NCBI GenBank assembly: GCA_963708865.1
Contig: CAVPUC010000004.1
Location: 744,001-808,000 of the forward strand
Length of the DNA: 64,000 nucleotides
From: DAIDKA01 sp963708865
GTDB lineage: Bacteria > Pseudomonadota > Gammaproteobacteria > Steroidobacterales > Steroidobacteraceae
Reading direction: 5' to 3'
Every line of letters starts with the position of its first letter. Positions within the stretch are counted from its first letter, which is position 1. Below are positions 40,564 to 47,889 of this stretch, one piece after another. The notes under the pieces are model-generated. The model did no database searches, was not told where the DNA came from, and saw only the letters and a list, made by a program, of their open reading frames with translations. The position numbers were made by a program, and so were the translations under genes.

Positions 40564-42149
40564 GCCGCACCGCGGTCATTGTCGGCGCCGGGCCCGCGGG
40601 ACTCACCGCGGCCTACGAATTGCAGCGCACCTCGGATGTGCGGCCGCTGGTGTTCGAGATGGGCGTGCAGGTCGGCGGCATCTCCCGGACCATCAATTAC
40701 CGCGGCAACCGCATGGACCTGGGTGGCCACCGGTTTTTTTCGAAATCCGACTGGGTGATGAACTGGTGGCAGTCGATGCTGCCGGTGGCCGCCACCGATC
40801 AGGACCTCGGCGGCGCCGCGGCGGCGCTGCGGCTGGGCTACCAGGGCGCCGCGCGGGATTTCACGCCAGCGGCACTCACCGCGCGCGACCGCGATGCGGT
40901 GCTGCTGGTGCGCAGCCGGCTGTCACGCATCTTCTACCGGCGGCGCTTCTTCGACTATCCGCTGAAATTGAATATGGCGACGCTCGGCAATCTCGGCGCC
41001 CCGTACACCGCCGCCATCGGCGCCAGCTACCTCGCGGCGCGGCTGCATCCACGGCGCCCGGAGCGCACGCTTGAGGACTTCCTCATCAACCGGTTCGGCG
41101 ACACCCTGTATCGCACCTTCTTCAAGGACTACACCGAGAAGGTCTGGGGCGTTCCATGTGCACAGATTTCGGCCGAGTGGGGCGCCCAGCGCATCAAGGG
41201 CCTGTCCATCAGCAAGGCGCTCGCCCACGCCTTGAGCAAACCCTTTCGCGGCCGCGACACCGCGCAGAAATCCACCGAGACGAGCCTCGTTGAACGCTTC
41301 CTGTATCCGAAGCTCGGCCCCGGTCAGATGTGGGAGCACGTCGCGGCCCGCGTGCTCGCCGCCGGTGGCGAGGTCCACTTGCGCCATAGCGTCGTCGGCA
41401 TAGAACGCGAAGGCGAAAAGATCCTCGCAGCGCAGGTGCGCGATGCGGATACGGGTAACGTGCGTCGCATCGCCTGTGATCAGTTCATCTCGACCATGCC
41501 GATCAAGGAGCTGGCCGCGCTGCTGCAACCGGACGATGTCCGGGTCATGAGCATCGCCTCGCAGCTTCCCTACCGGGATTTCATGACCGCCGGACTTTTG
41601 GTCCGACGCATGCGCGGCGGGCATCGCGACAGCGCCGCCAATGGCATGCCGCCCGACAACTGGATCTACATCCAGGAGCCGGATGTGAAGCTCGGGCGGC
41701 TGCAGGTGTTCAATAACTGGAGTCCGGCGCTGGTGGCCGACCCCGCGACCATCTGGCTCGGCCTGGAATACTTCTGCGCCGAAGGCGATGCGCTGTGGAA
41801 CATGGCGGATGGCGCATTCTTAAGTTTTGCGGCGGCGGAGCTCGCCAAGATCGGGTTGATTGCGGTCGAGGACGTGCTGGACGGTACGGTGGTGCGCGTC
41901 CCCAAGGCCTACCCCGCCTATTTTGGCGCCTACCAGGACATGGGCCGGGTGCGTGCGTGGTTGGACACCTTCAGCAATCTCTACCCCATCGGGCGCAACG
42001 GCATGCATCGCTACAACAACCAGGATCACTCCATGCTCGCGGCCAAGGCCGCCGTGGAGTGCATCAGCGGTGGCAGCACCGATAAGGCTGCCCTGTGGGC
42101 CGTGAATTCCGAAGAGGAATACCACGAGAGCGCTGGCAAACGCGGCTAA
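40560..42149 (+). CDS. FAD-dependent oxidoreductase, UDP-galactopyranose-mutase/protoporphyrinogen-oxidase-like
   Basis: 529 residues. The N-terminal Rossmann signature VIVGAGPAGLTAAYELQ (G9-x-G11-x2-G14) binds FAD and is followed by VGGISRTINYRGNRMDLGGH, the pattern of the NAD(P)-binding_8/Glf-like group. Later blocks include KDYTEKVWGVPCAQISAEWG, FLYPKLGPGQMWEHVAARVL and the C-terminal YPIGRNGMHRYNNQDHSML. This subfamily is regularly encoded beside GtrA and DPM-like genes and is annotated as a flavin amine oxidase or UDP-galactopyranose-mutase-like enzyme. A sugar-ring or lipid-carrier redox role is plausible, not proven. Last gene of the plus-strand glycan operon. Intact. Confidence 0.83.
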   Translation: MSRTAVIVGAGPAGLTAAYELQRTSDVRPLVFEMGVQVGGISRTINYRGNRMDLGGHRFFSKSDWVMNWWQSMLPVAATDQDLGGAAAALRLGYQGAARDFTPAALTARDRDAVLLVRSRLSRIFYRRRFFDYPLKLNMATLGNLGAPYTAAIGASYLAARLHPRRPERTLEDFLINRFGDTLYRTFFKDYTEKVWGVPCAQISAEWGAQRIKGLSISKALAHALSKPFRGRDTAQKSTETSLVERFLYPKLGPGQMWEHVAARVLAAGGEVHLRHSVVGIEREGEKILAAQVRDADTGNVRRIACDQFISTMPIKELAALLQPDDVRVMSIASQLPYRDFMTAGLLVRRMRGGHRDSAANGMPPDNWIYIQEPDVKLGRLQVFNNWSPALVADPATIWLGLEYFCAEGDALWNMADGAFLSFAAAELAKIGLIAVEDVLDGTVVRVPKAYPAYFGAYQDMGRVRAWLDTFSNLYPIGRNGMHRYNNQDHSMLAAKAAVECISGGSTDKAALWAVNSEEEYHESAGKRG

Positions 42150-42319
42150 TGTGAGACGTACGTATCAGTGCGCGCATGACGCATCCAGTCACTTAAGGAC
42201 CCTGCGGTACAGACAACGCCGCAAGTGGGGGTGCGACGCACGCCGACAGCTTTTCGCTAGGCAACTTAAATTGCTACGCTTTCAGCCAGTTGCAAATAAC
42301 TCCAGAACTATGCGGCTCA

Positions 42320-42335
42320 TGGCACATGAGTTGCT
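42320..42335 (+). promoter_or_regulatory. Sigma-54 promoter of pilA1
   Basis: TGGCAC-ATGAG-TTGCT, a perfect match to the -24/-12 consensus, 66 bases before the pilin start. It lies in the 252-base gap after the flavoprotein gene, which otherwise shows no gene. PilR is the expected activator. Confidence 0.9.
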
Positions 42336-42401
42336 CTTCTCCTTGGTAACGGCGGCTCTTCGCGCTGCATAGAATTCTCAAAAAGTCCTCCAAGGAGTTA
42401 C

Positions 42402-42908
42402 ATGAAAGCTGTCCAGAAAGGTTTTACCCTGATCGAATTGATGATCGTCGTTGCGATCATCGGCATTTTGGCGGCCATCGCCATCCCGGCCTATCAGACC
42501 TACACGATTCGCGCCCAGGTGTCGGAAGCGGCCTCGCTGGCCGGCGGTCTTGAAACGGCATTCGCCGAGAACTACGCCAACACCGGCACGGCTGCGGGCA
42601 CCAATGCCGCCGTCGGTATCAACAACGCGATCGCGGGTACCTACATCAGCACCGTTGCGCTGACGGCGCCCGGCCAGATCACCGTCACCTACGGTGCGAA
42701 TGCCAACGCCAAGATCAACGCCAAGACGCTGGTCTACTCGGCCTATGCTTCGCCCAACGGCGATATCGCCTGGGTCTGCAATGACGGCACCGCCGCCACT
42801 CACGCCATCACGGCGCAGAGTCTGGTAGTGGTCAATGGTGGTACCGGTGCGGCAAATGGCTCGGTGTACACCACCAGCCCCGCCTACCTGCCGAGCGTCT
42901 GCCAGTAA
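42402..42908 (+). CDS. pilA: Type IV major pilin, copy 1
   Basis: 168-residue prepilin. The leader MKAVQKG ends in the Gly before the PilD cleavage site. The mature protein starts FTLIELMIVVAIIGILAAIA with Phe1 and Glu5, the N-terminal helix that packs the fibre. The C-terminal domain has two Cys (WVCNDG and the terminal SVCQ) that should close the D-loop. AAGGAG at 42392-42397 is the ribosome site. It has its own sigma-54 promoter and hairpin. Nearly identical to copies 3 and 4, differing mainly at the leader (KAV for NSM) and a handful of surface residues. Substrate of PilD, polymerised by PilB/PilC. Confidence 0.95.
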   Translation: MKAVQKGFTLIELMIVVAIIGILAAIAIPAYQTYTIRAQVSEAASLAGGLETAFAENYANTGTAAGTNAAVGINNAIAGTYISTVALTAPGQITVTYGANANAKINAKTLVYSAYASPNGDIAWVCNDGTAATHAITAQSLVVVNGGTGAANGSVYTTSPAYLPSVCQ

Positions 42909-42930
42909 CTTAGAGCCCTGAGCTAAGATC

Positions 42931-42959
42931 AAAGCCCCCGCTAGCGGGGGCTTTTTTTT
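42931..42959 (+). terminator. Intrinsic terminator after pilA1
   Basis: The hairpin AGCCCCCGC / GCGGGGGCT with a two-base centre (42933-42952) is followed directly by a run of eight T (42952-42959). It lies about 25 bases after the pilin stop. The same stem recurs after the other copies. Confidence 0.9.
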
Positions 42960-42992
42960 GCGCCGGCGTATGGGGGCGGCGCCGGCCCGAGA

Positions 42993-43008
42993 TGGCGCAA
43001 TCGTTCAC
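42993..43008 (+). promoter_or_regulatory. Decayed sigma-54 promoter of the pilin pseudogene
   Basis: TGGCGC-AATCG-TTCAC keeps the spacing of the other copies but has lost the A of the -24 TGGCAC and the GC of the -12 TTGC element, which is normally essential. It lies 53 bases before the pseudogene ATG, at the same relative place as the intact promoters. Probably inactive. Confidence 0.6.
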
Positions 43009-43060
43009 TAAAGCACCGCCGCAAACAACGCAGCGAATAACCTTTTAGGGTCCAAATTGG

Positions 43061-43534
43061 ATGAACGCTATCGAGGAAGGTTTTGCGCTGATCGAGTTGA
43101 TGATCGTGGTCACAATCATCGGCATTGCCATTTCGGCCTATCCGACCTATACGATTCGCCCCTAAGTGTCGGAAGTGGCCTCGCTGGCTCGGGGTCTTAA
43201 ACCGCGTTCGCCAGAGAACTGCGCCACCCCGGTCCCGGCCGCGCGAACCAATGCTGCCGTGGGTATCAACAATGCGAGGCGGTATTACACAGCGCCATGC
43301 GTTGACGGCGGCCGGACGGATCACCGTGCCCGACGGCGCATGCCAATGCCAAGATCAACGGCAGTATCCCTGGTCTACCCGGCCTACGTTCGCCTAATGG
43401 CCATATCGCCTGGGACTGTAACGATGCCACCGCGGCCATTACGCCAATCACGACGCAGAGTCTGGTCTGGATGAATGCTGGCACCGGCGGCGTACGGGAG
43501 GAAACCATCCTACCTGCCGAGGCCTGCCAGCCAG
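43061..43534 (+). pseudogene. Type IV pilin pseudogene
   Basis: Starts ATG-AAC with a recognisable pilin leader and helix (MNAIEEGFALIELMIVVTII) but has lost four to five residues of the helix (GIAISAY for GILAAIAIPAY). It hits a TAA at 43163-43165 where the others read Gln (TIRAQVSEA). Downstream the sequence still aligns with the pilin body (GTGTCGGAAGTGGCC, then the AATGCTGCCGTGGGTATCAA region) and with the 3' end (CCTACCTGCCGAG at about 43510), with many substitutions and indels. Unlike the single-base shifts elsewhere in the window, the damage is dense and includes substitutions, so this is genuine decay. Confidence 0.88.
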
Positions 43535-43558
43535 CTCCCGGTTCTTCAGCTGAACTCG

Positions 43559-43585
43559 AAGCCCACGCGTGCCGCGGCTTTTTTG
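43559..43585 (+). terminator. Remnant hairpin after the pilin pseudogene
   Basis: AAGCC ... GGCTT with a short T run matches the outer stem of the terminators behind the intact pilins, but the central CCCCGC pairing is eroded. Likely a decayed copy of the same terminator. Confidence 0.5.
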
Positions 43586-43660
43586 CCATAAAAACTAACG
43601 TCGCCGTGCGGAAACTGACGCGCCGCGTCGCTCCGTGACGTAGATCGCACACGGTCTAGG

Positions 43661-43683
43661 TTATGCCCGTCGTTCGGGCATAA
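43661..43683. promoter_or_regulatory. Perfect inverted repeat upstream of the pilA2 promoter
   Basis: TTATGCCCG and CGGGCATAA, 9-bp perfect arms around a 5-base centre, ending 51 bases before the -24 element of pilA2. It may be an activator site for an NtrC-type protein or a transcript hairpin. I do not see the same repeat before the other pilin copies. Confidence 0.45.
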
Positions 43684-43734
43684 TAATTAGGCTATTTCTT
43701 TTAAAATTCAAAGAGTTGAGCTCCGAGTGAGACG

Positions 43735-43750
43735 TGGCACGCGCTTTGCT
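43735..43750 (+). promoter_or_regulatory. Sigma-54 promoter of pilA2
   Basis: TGGCAC-GCGCT-TTGCT, perfect -24/-12 match, 45 bases before the start codon. The upstream stretch 43690-43725 is AT-rich, as expected for looping by an enhancer-binding protein. Confidence 0.9.
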
Positions 43751-43795
43751 TTTGTATTCTGTGACCGCATTAACAAATTTCAGGAGCGTCTACAG

Positions 43796-44308
43796 ATGAA
43801 AGCCATGCAAAAGGGTTTCACCCTTATCGAGTTGATGATCGTAGTCGCGATCATTGGCATTTTGGCGGCAATCGCCATTCCGGCCTACCAGAACTACACG
43901 ATTCGTTCCCAGGTGTCGGAAGCGTCCTCGTTGGCGGGTGGTCTGGAAACCGCATTCGCCGAGAACTACTCCAACACCGGCACGGCTGCTGCCACCAATG
44001 CCGCCGTCGGCATTCCCGCTGCGAACGTCATATCGGGTACCTACGTCAGCAGCGTGATGCTGACTAATCCCGGCCAGATCACCGTGACCTACGGCGCCAA
44101 TGCCAACGCGAAGGTCAGCGGCAAGACATTGATCTATACCGCCTACGCTTCGCCCAACGGCGATATCGTATGGGTGTGCAATAACGGCAACTCGGCCACT
44201 AACGCCATTGCGGCGGGGGGCCTGCTAGTGGTCAATGGCGGCACCGGTGCCGCGAACGGTACGGTTTTCACGGCGAATCCCGCCTACCTGCCGAACGTCT
44301 GCCAGTAG
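43796..44308 (+). CDS. pilA: Type IV major pilin, copy 2 (diverged)
   Basis: 170-residue prepilin with leader MKAMQKG and mature start FTLIELMIVVAIIGILAAIA. The body is clearly related to the other copies but more diverged: an inserted PAANVISGTYVSS segment, VSGKTLIYTAYASPNGDI, WVCNNGNSATNAIAAGG, and end LPNVCQ. Both D-loop Cys are kept. The ATG at 43796 is chosen, preceded by AGGAG at 43782-43786; an upstream in-frame ATG at 43727 overlaps the promoter and would bury the leader. Intact and expected to be PilR-controlled. Confidence 0.94.
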   Translation: MKAMQKGFTLIELMIVVAIIGILAAIAIPAYQNYTIRSQVSEASSLAGGLETAFAENYSNTGTAAATNAAVGIPAANVISGTYVSSVMLTNPGQITVTYGANANAKVSGKTLIYTAYASPNGDIVWVCNNGNSATNAIAAGGLLVVNGGTGAANGTVFTANPAYLPNVCQ

Positions 44309-44326
44309 TCTACGTCCCGTAGGTCC

Positions 44327-44351
44327 AAAGCCCCCGCCACGCGGGGGCTTT
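44327..44351 (+). terminator. Hairpin after pilA2
   Basis: AAAGCCCCCGC / GCGGGGGCTTT with a CAC centre, 18 bases after the pilin stop. The stem is long and GC-rich, but the T run is only three, so termination may be partial. Confidence 0.75.
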
Positions 44352-44474
44352 GTGACCTTCCACGTCACTCCCCAACGTCCCGGGCAGGCACCGCTCGCCA
44401 AGGGCATAACGCTTCGCGGCTTTTCGCCGCTTTTTTCTTTTGTAATTCAAATGTCTAAGCGACAAGGCCACGCC

Positions 44475-44490
44475 TGGCACGCGCTTTGCT
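44475..44490 (+). promoter_or_regulatory. Sigma-54 promoter of pilA3
   Basis: TGGCAC-GCGCT-TTGCT, identical in all 16 bases to the pilA2 promoter, 75 bases before the start codon. Confidence 0.9.
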
Positions 44491-44565
44491 TCTGTGACCC
44501 TGACTGCGTTAAGCGACAGCGAAATTCCGGTCACCAGATTGATTTTCCTCAAGGAGCTTCGACAG

Positions 44566-45072
44566 ATGAATTCCATGCAAAAGGGTTTCACCCTTATCGA
44601 ATTGATGATCGTGGTCGCGATCATCGGCATTTTGGCGGCCATCGCCATCCCGGCCTACCAGACCTACACGATTCGCGCCCAGGTGTCGGAAGCGGCCTCG
44701 CTGGCCGGCGGTCTTGAAACCGCATTCGCCGAGAACTACGCCAACACGGGCACGGCTGCCGGCACCAATGCCGCCGTGGGTATCACTAACGCGATTGCGG
44801 GTACCTACATCAGCACTGTCGCGCTGACGGCTCCCGGACAGATCACCGTGACCTACGGTGCCAATGCCAATGCGAAGATCAACGCCAAGACGCTGATCTA
44901 TTCGGCTTACGCCTCGCCCAACGGCGACATCACCTGGGTCTGTAACGACGGCACCGCGGCCACCCACGCCATCACGGCGCAGAGCCTGGTTGTGGTCAAT
45001 GGCGGCACCGCCGCGGCGAACGGTTCGGTGTATACCACCAGCCCCGCCTACCTGCCGAGCGTCTGCCAGTAA
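44566..45072 (+). CDS. pilA: Type IV major pilin, copy 3
   Basis: 168-residue prepilin, leader MNSMQKG, mature start FTLIELMIVVAIIGILAAIA. It differs from copy 1 at only a few positions after the leader (TNA for NNA, LIYS for LVYS, DITWVC for DIAWVC, GGTAAAN for GGTGAAN) and from copy 4 at about six. Both Cys are present. AAGGAG at 44551-44556 lies 9 bases before the ATG. An in-frame upstream ATG (44494) lies beyond the promoter and is rejected because the leader would be far too long. Confidence 0.95.
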   Translation: MNSMQKGFTLIELMIVVAIIGILAAIAIPAYQTYTIRAQVSEAASLAGGLETAFAENYANTGTAAGTNAAVGITNAIAGTYISTVALTAPGQITVTYGANANAKINAKTLIYSAYASPNGDITWVCNDGTAATHAITAQSLVVVNGGTAAANGSVYTTSPAYLPSVCQ

Positions 45073-45094
45073 CTTAGAGCCCTGAGCTAAGATC

Positions 45095-45123
45095 AAAGCC
45101 CCCGCTTGCGGGGGCTTTTTTTT
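45095..45123 (+). terminator. Intrinsic terminator after pilA3
   Basis: AAAGCCCCCGC / GCGGGGGCTTT with a TT centre, followed by eight T. Almost identical to the terminator after pilA1, including the preceding stop-proximal bases. Confidence 0.9.
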
Positions 45124-45141
45124 GGTGACCATGCCGTTTCG

Positions 45142-45215
45142 GAAAGAACGGGTCGAGGGCGGCGGCGCGGTAAATGGTTCAGTTTTCACCGCGAGCCGAA
45201 GGCCATATTCCGAGG
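45142..45215 (+). pseudogene. 3' relic of another pilin gene
   Basis: In the 378-base gap between pilA3 and pilA4, a stretch reads GGGAVNGSVFTAS, which aligns with the end of pilin copy 2 (TGAANGTVFTANPAYLP). The nucleotide match continues over the TTTTCACCGCGAG region and breaks down near 45215. There is no 5' part. This is likely the tail of a deleted pilin copy; the rest of the gap holds the pilA4 promoter and leader. Confidence 0.6.
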
Positions 45216-45365
45216 CCCGCACGCAAAGTTCTGCGAATCTCTGTGACGCTCCGCGTCACTCCCTGACATTGCCAACCAGCACAGGCCGTCCAGATCATCG
45301 GGCGTCAGGAGCAGAGCTCCCATGTTTTTCCTTTAAATTCATATACTTGTTCAATGGGAGCGTCC

Positions 45366-45381
45366 TGGCACGCGGCTTGCT
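45366..45381 (+). promoter_or_regulatory. Sigma-54 promoter of pilA4
   Basis: TGGCAC-GCGGC-TTGCT, perfect at the conserved positions, 69 bases before the start codon. Confidence 0.9.
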
Positions 45382-45450
45382 CTTATAACCGTGACTGCGC
45401 AAGGACAGCGATACCAGTCACCAGATTTATCTTCTAAGGAGCCTCTACCG

Positions 45451-45957
45451 ATGAATTCCATGCAAAAGGGTTTCACCCTTATCGAGTTGATGATCGTGGT
45501 CGCGATCATCGGCATTTTGGCGGCCATCGCCATCCCGGCCTACCAGACCTACACGATTCGCGCCCAGGTGTCGGAAGCGGCCTCGCTGGCCGGCGGTCTT
45601 GAAACTGCATTCGCCGAGAACTACGCCAACACGGGCACGGCTGCGGGCACCAATGCCGCCGTGGGTGTCACTAACGCGATTGCGGGTACCTACATCAGCA
45701 CCGTTGCGCTGACGGCTCCCGGACAGATCACTGTGACCTACGGTGCCAACGCCAACGCGAAGATCAATGCCAAGACATTGATTTACACCGCTTACGCGTC
45801 GCCCAACGGCGATATCGCCTGGGTCTGCAACGACGGCACGGCCGCCACCAACGCCATCACGCAGCAGAGCCTGGTGGTGGTCAATGGTGGTACCGGTGCG
45901 GCGAATGGCTCGGTGTATACCACCAGCCCCGCCTACCTGCCGAGCGTCTGCCAGTAA
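45451..45957 (+). CDS. pilA: Type IV major pilin, copy 4
   Basis: 168-residue prepilin with the same leader (MNSMQKG) and helix as copy 3. Differences lie in the exposed half: GVTNA for GITNA, LIYTAY for LIYSAY, ATNAITQQSL for ATHAITAQSL. Both Cys are kept (WVCNDG, SVCQ). AAGGAG at 45436-45441 lies 9 bases before the ATG. Last pilin of the array, 186 bases before pilB. Confidence 0.95.
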   Translation: MNSMQKGFTLIELMIVVAIIGILAAIAIPAYQTYTIRAQVSEAASLAGGLETAFAENYANTGTAAGTNAAVGVTNAIAGTYISTVALTAPGQITVTYGANANAKINAKTLIYTAYASPNGDIAWVCNDGTAATNAITQQSLVVVNGGTGAANGSVYTTSPAYLPSVCQ

Positions 45958-45979
45958 CTTAGCGCCCTGAGCTAAGGTC

Positions 45980-46010
45980 GAAGCCCCCGCTTGCGGGGGC
46001 TTCTTCTTTT
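45980..46010 (+). terminator. Intrinsic terminator after pilA4
   Basis: GAAGCCCCCGC / GCGGGGGCTTC with a TT centre and a T-rich tail (TTCTTTT). It separates the pilin array from pilB. Confidence 0.85.
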
Positions 46011-46143
46011 GCGAGACCAATCACGCAGACCTGGCCGAAAGGTGTGCGACCATCGTCGGAAGATTTGACAACTGTCCAGGGCCCCCGTCCGATACACTAC
46101 CCTCGCCGCCCTTTAGGGCCCAAGGTTCGATCAGCCTAAGTCC

Positions 46144-47889
46144 ATGAATGAGAACGCTTCCTTAGCTTCCAGTACGCCCCGATCGGCGCTTGGCGGACTT
46201 CCGCAGCGCCTCGTGCAGGACGGCGTGGTCGAGGAGGCGGCCATGATGGAAGCCCTGGCGGCCACCAAGGACGGCAGCAGCATTGTCACGCAGCTGGTGA
46301 GCAGCGGCGCCGCCAATGCCCGCGACATCGCCATCGCGGCCTCCAGCGAGTTCGGGGTGCCGCTGTATCGACCTGGACTCCAGCAACATCGACCCCGAAA
46401 CCGTCCGACTGGTCAGTGAAAAGCTGCTGGTCAAGCACCGGGTACTGCCGGTCTTCCGGCGCGGCAAGCGGCTGTTTCTGGCGGTCGCGGATCCGACCAA
46501 CCTGCACGCCATCGATGAGATCAAGTTCCAGACCGGCATGGGGGTCGAGGCCATTGTCGTCGAGGACGACAAGCTGCAGAAGGCCGTCGACAAGGCCGTC
46601 GAGCAGGCGGACAACCAGATGCCCGCCTTCAGCGAAGAGGAGGGCATGGACCTCGATTCGCTCGAAGTCACCGGCGGTGAGGAGGGCCCGGAGGACAAGG
46701 TCACCCGCGATGATGTCGAAGACGCCCCGATCGTGCGCTTCGTCAACAAGCTGATGCTGGATGCCATTCGCCGCGGCGCCTCCGACATCCATTTTGAACC
46801 CTACGAGAAGATGTACCGGGTGCGCTTCCGCATGGACGGCGTGCTGAAGGAGATTGCGCAGCCGCCCGTGCAGCTCGCCGGCAAACTCGCCGCGCGCCTG
46901 AAGGTCATGTCGCGACTGGACATCGCCGAACGGCGCGTCCCGCAGGACGGCCGCATCAAGATGCGCCTCTCGAAGAACCGCGCCATCGACTTTCGCGTCA
47001 GCTCCTGTCCGACGCTGTATCGGCGAGAAGATCGTCATGCGTATTCTGGATCCTTCCCAGGCGCAGCTCGGCATCGATGCGCTGGGCTACGAGCCGAAGC
47101 AGAAGGAGCTGTACGTCAAGTACCTGGCGAAAACCCCAGGGCATGATCCTCGTGACCGGCCCCACCGGCAGCGGCAAGACCGTCTCGCTGTACACGGGTC
47201 TGCACATCCTCAACCGCGAAGACACCAATATCTCCACGGCCGAGGACCCTTCGGAAATCAATCTGCCGGGCGTCAACCAGGTCAACGTCAATCCCAAGGT
47301 CGGGCCTGACCTTTGCCGCCGCCATGCGCGCGTTCCTGCGCCAGGACCCGGACGTCATCATGGTCGGCGAAATCCGCGACCTCGAGACGGCGGAAATCGC
47401 CATCAAGGCCGCGCAGACCGGGCATCTGGTGCTCTCGACCCTGCATACCAACGATGCGCCACAGACGCTGACGCGCCTCATCGACATGGGTGTGAAACCG
47501 TACGCCATCGCGACGTCGGTAAGCCTGATCATTGCGCAGCGGCTCGCACAGAAAGCTGTGCGCGACACTGCAAGGTGCCGATGGATGTTCCGCGCGAGGC
47601 GCTGGCGAAGGAAGGCTTCCAGGCCGCCGACATCGAGGCCGGCATGCGCATCTTCAGCCCCAAGGGCTGCGCCAACTGCACGGATGGCTACAAGGGCCGG
47701 GTGGGCATCTACCAGGTCATGCCGGTCACCGACACCATCGCACGCCTCATTCTGGCCGGCGGCAGCGCCGTGGATATTTCCGACCAGTCCGCCAAGGAAG
47801 GCTTCTGGGATCTGCGCCGCTCGGGCCTGGAGAAGGTCAAGAACGGCATGACCAGTCTGGAAGAGATCAACAGCGTCACTATCGAATGA
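46144..47889 (+). CDS. pilB: Type IV pilus assembly ATPase PilB (about six frameshifts)
   Basis: Cytoplasmic extension ATPase that powers pilus assembly. The N-terminal MshEN/T2SSE_N domain is followed by the core with DIHFEPYEKMYRVRFRMDG, Walker A GPTGSGKT, the Asp box region (EDPSEINLPG), Walker B VIMVGEIRD and the His box (TGHLVLSTLHTND). A zinc site is split by the errors: LCATC (after removing two extra A) pairs with CANC. Shifts lie near 46367, 47023, 47143, 47307, 47545 and 47553. The length is 3n, which fits six +1 insertions, and the corrected protein is about 580 residues. Its stop overlaps the pilC start (ATGA). The DPSE in place of the usual DPVE is a small oddity that may be an error. 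Confidence 0.9.

Larger units (their letters stand above)
42320..46010 (+). repeat. Tandem array of pilin transcription units
   Basis: Repeated units, each consisting of sigma-54 promoter, short leader with AAGGAG/AGGAG, pilin gene and GC hairpin. Units start at 42320, 42993 (decayed), 43735, 44475 and 45366. Genes 1, 3 and 4 are nearly identical, including the sequence after the stop and the hairpin; gene 2 is diverged. Additional 3' debris of a pilin gene lies at about 45142-45215. The layout indicates repeated tandem duplication with partial decay. Confidence 0.85.

Noticed and set aside
45122..45388. Small open frame between pilA3 and pilA4
   Set aside because: It spans the terminator tail, pilin debris and the sigma-54 promoter; better explained as a relic plus regulatory DNA than as a gene.
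46065..46098. Sigma-70 promoter for pilB (TTGACA with GATACACT)
   Set aside because: The -35 hexamer is perfect, but the spacing to the -10-like element is about 20-22 bases, too long for a confident call.
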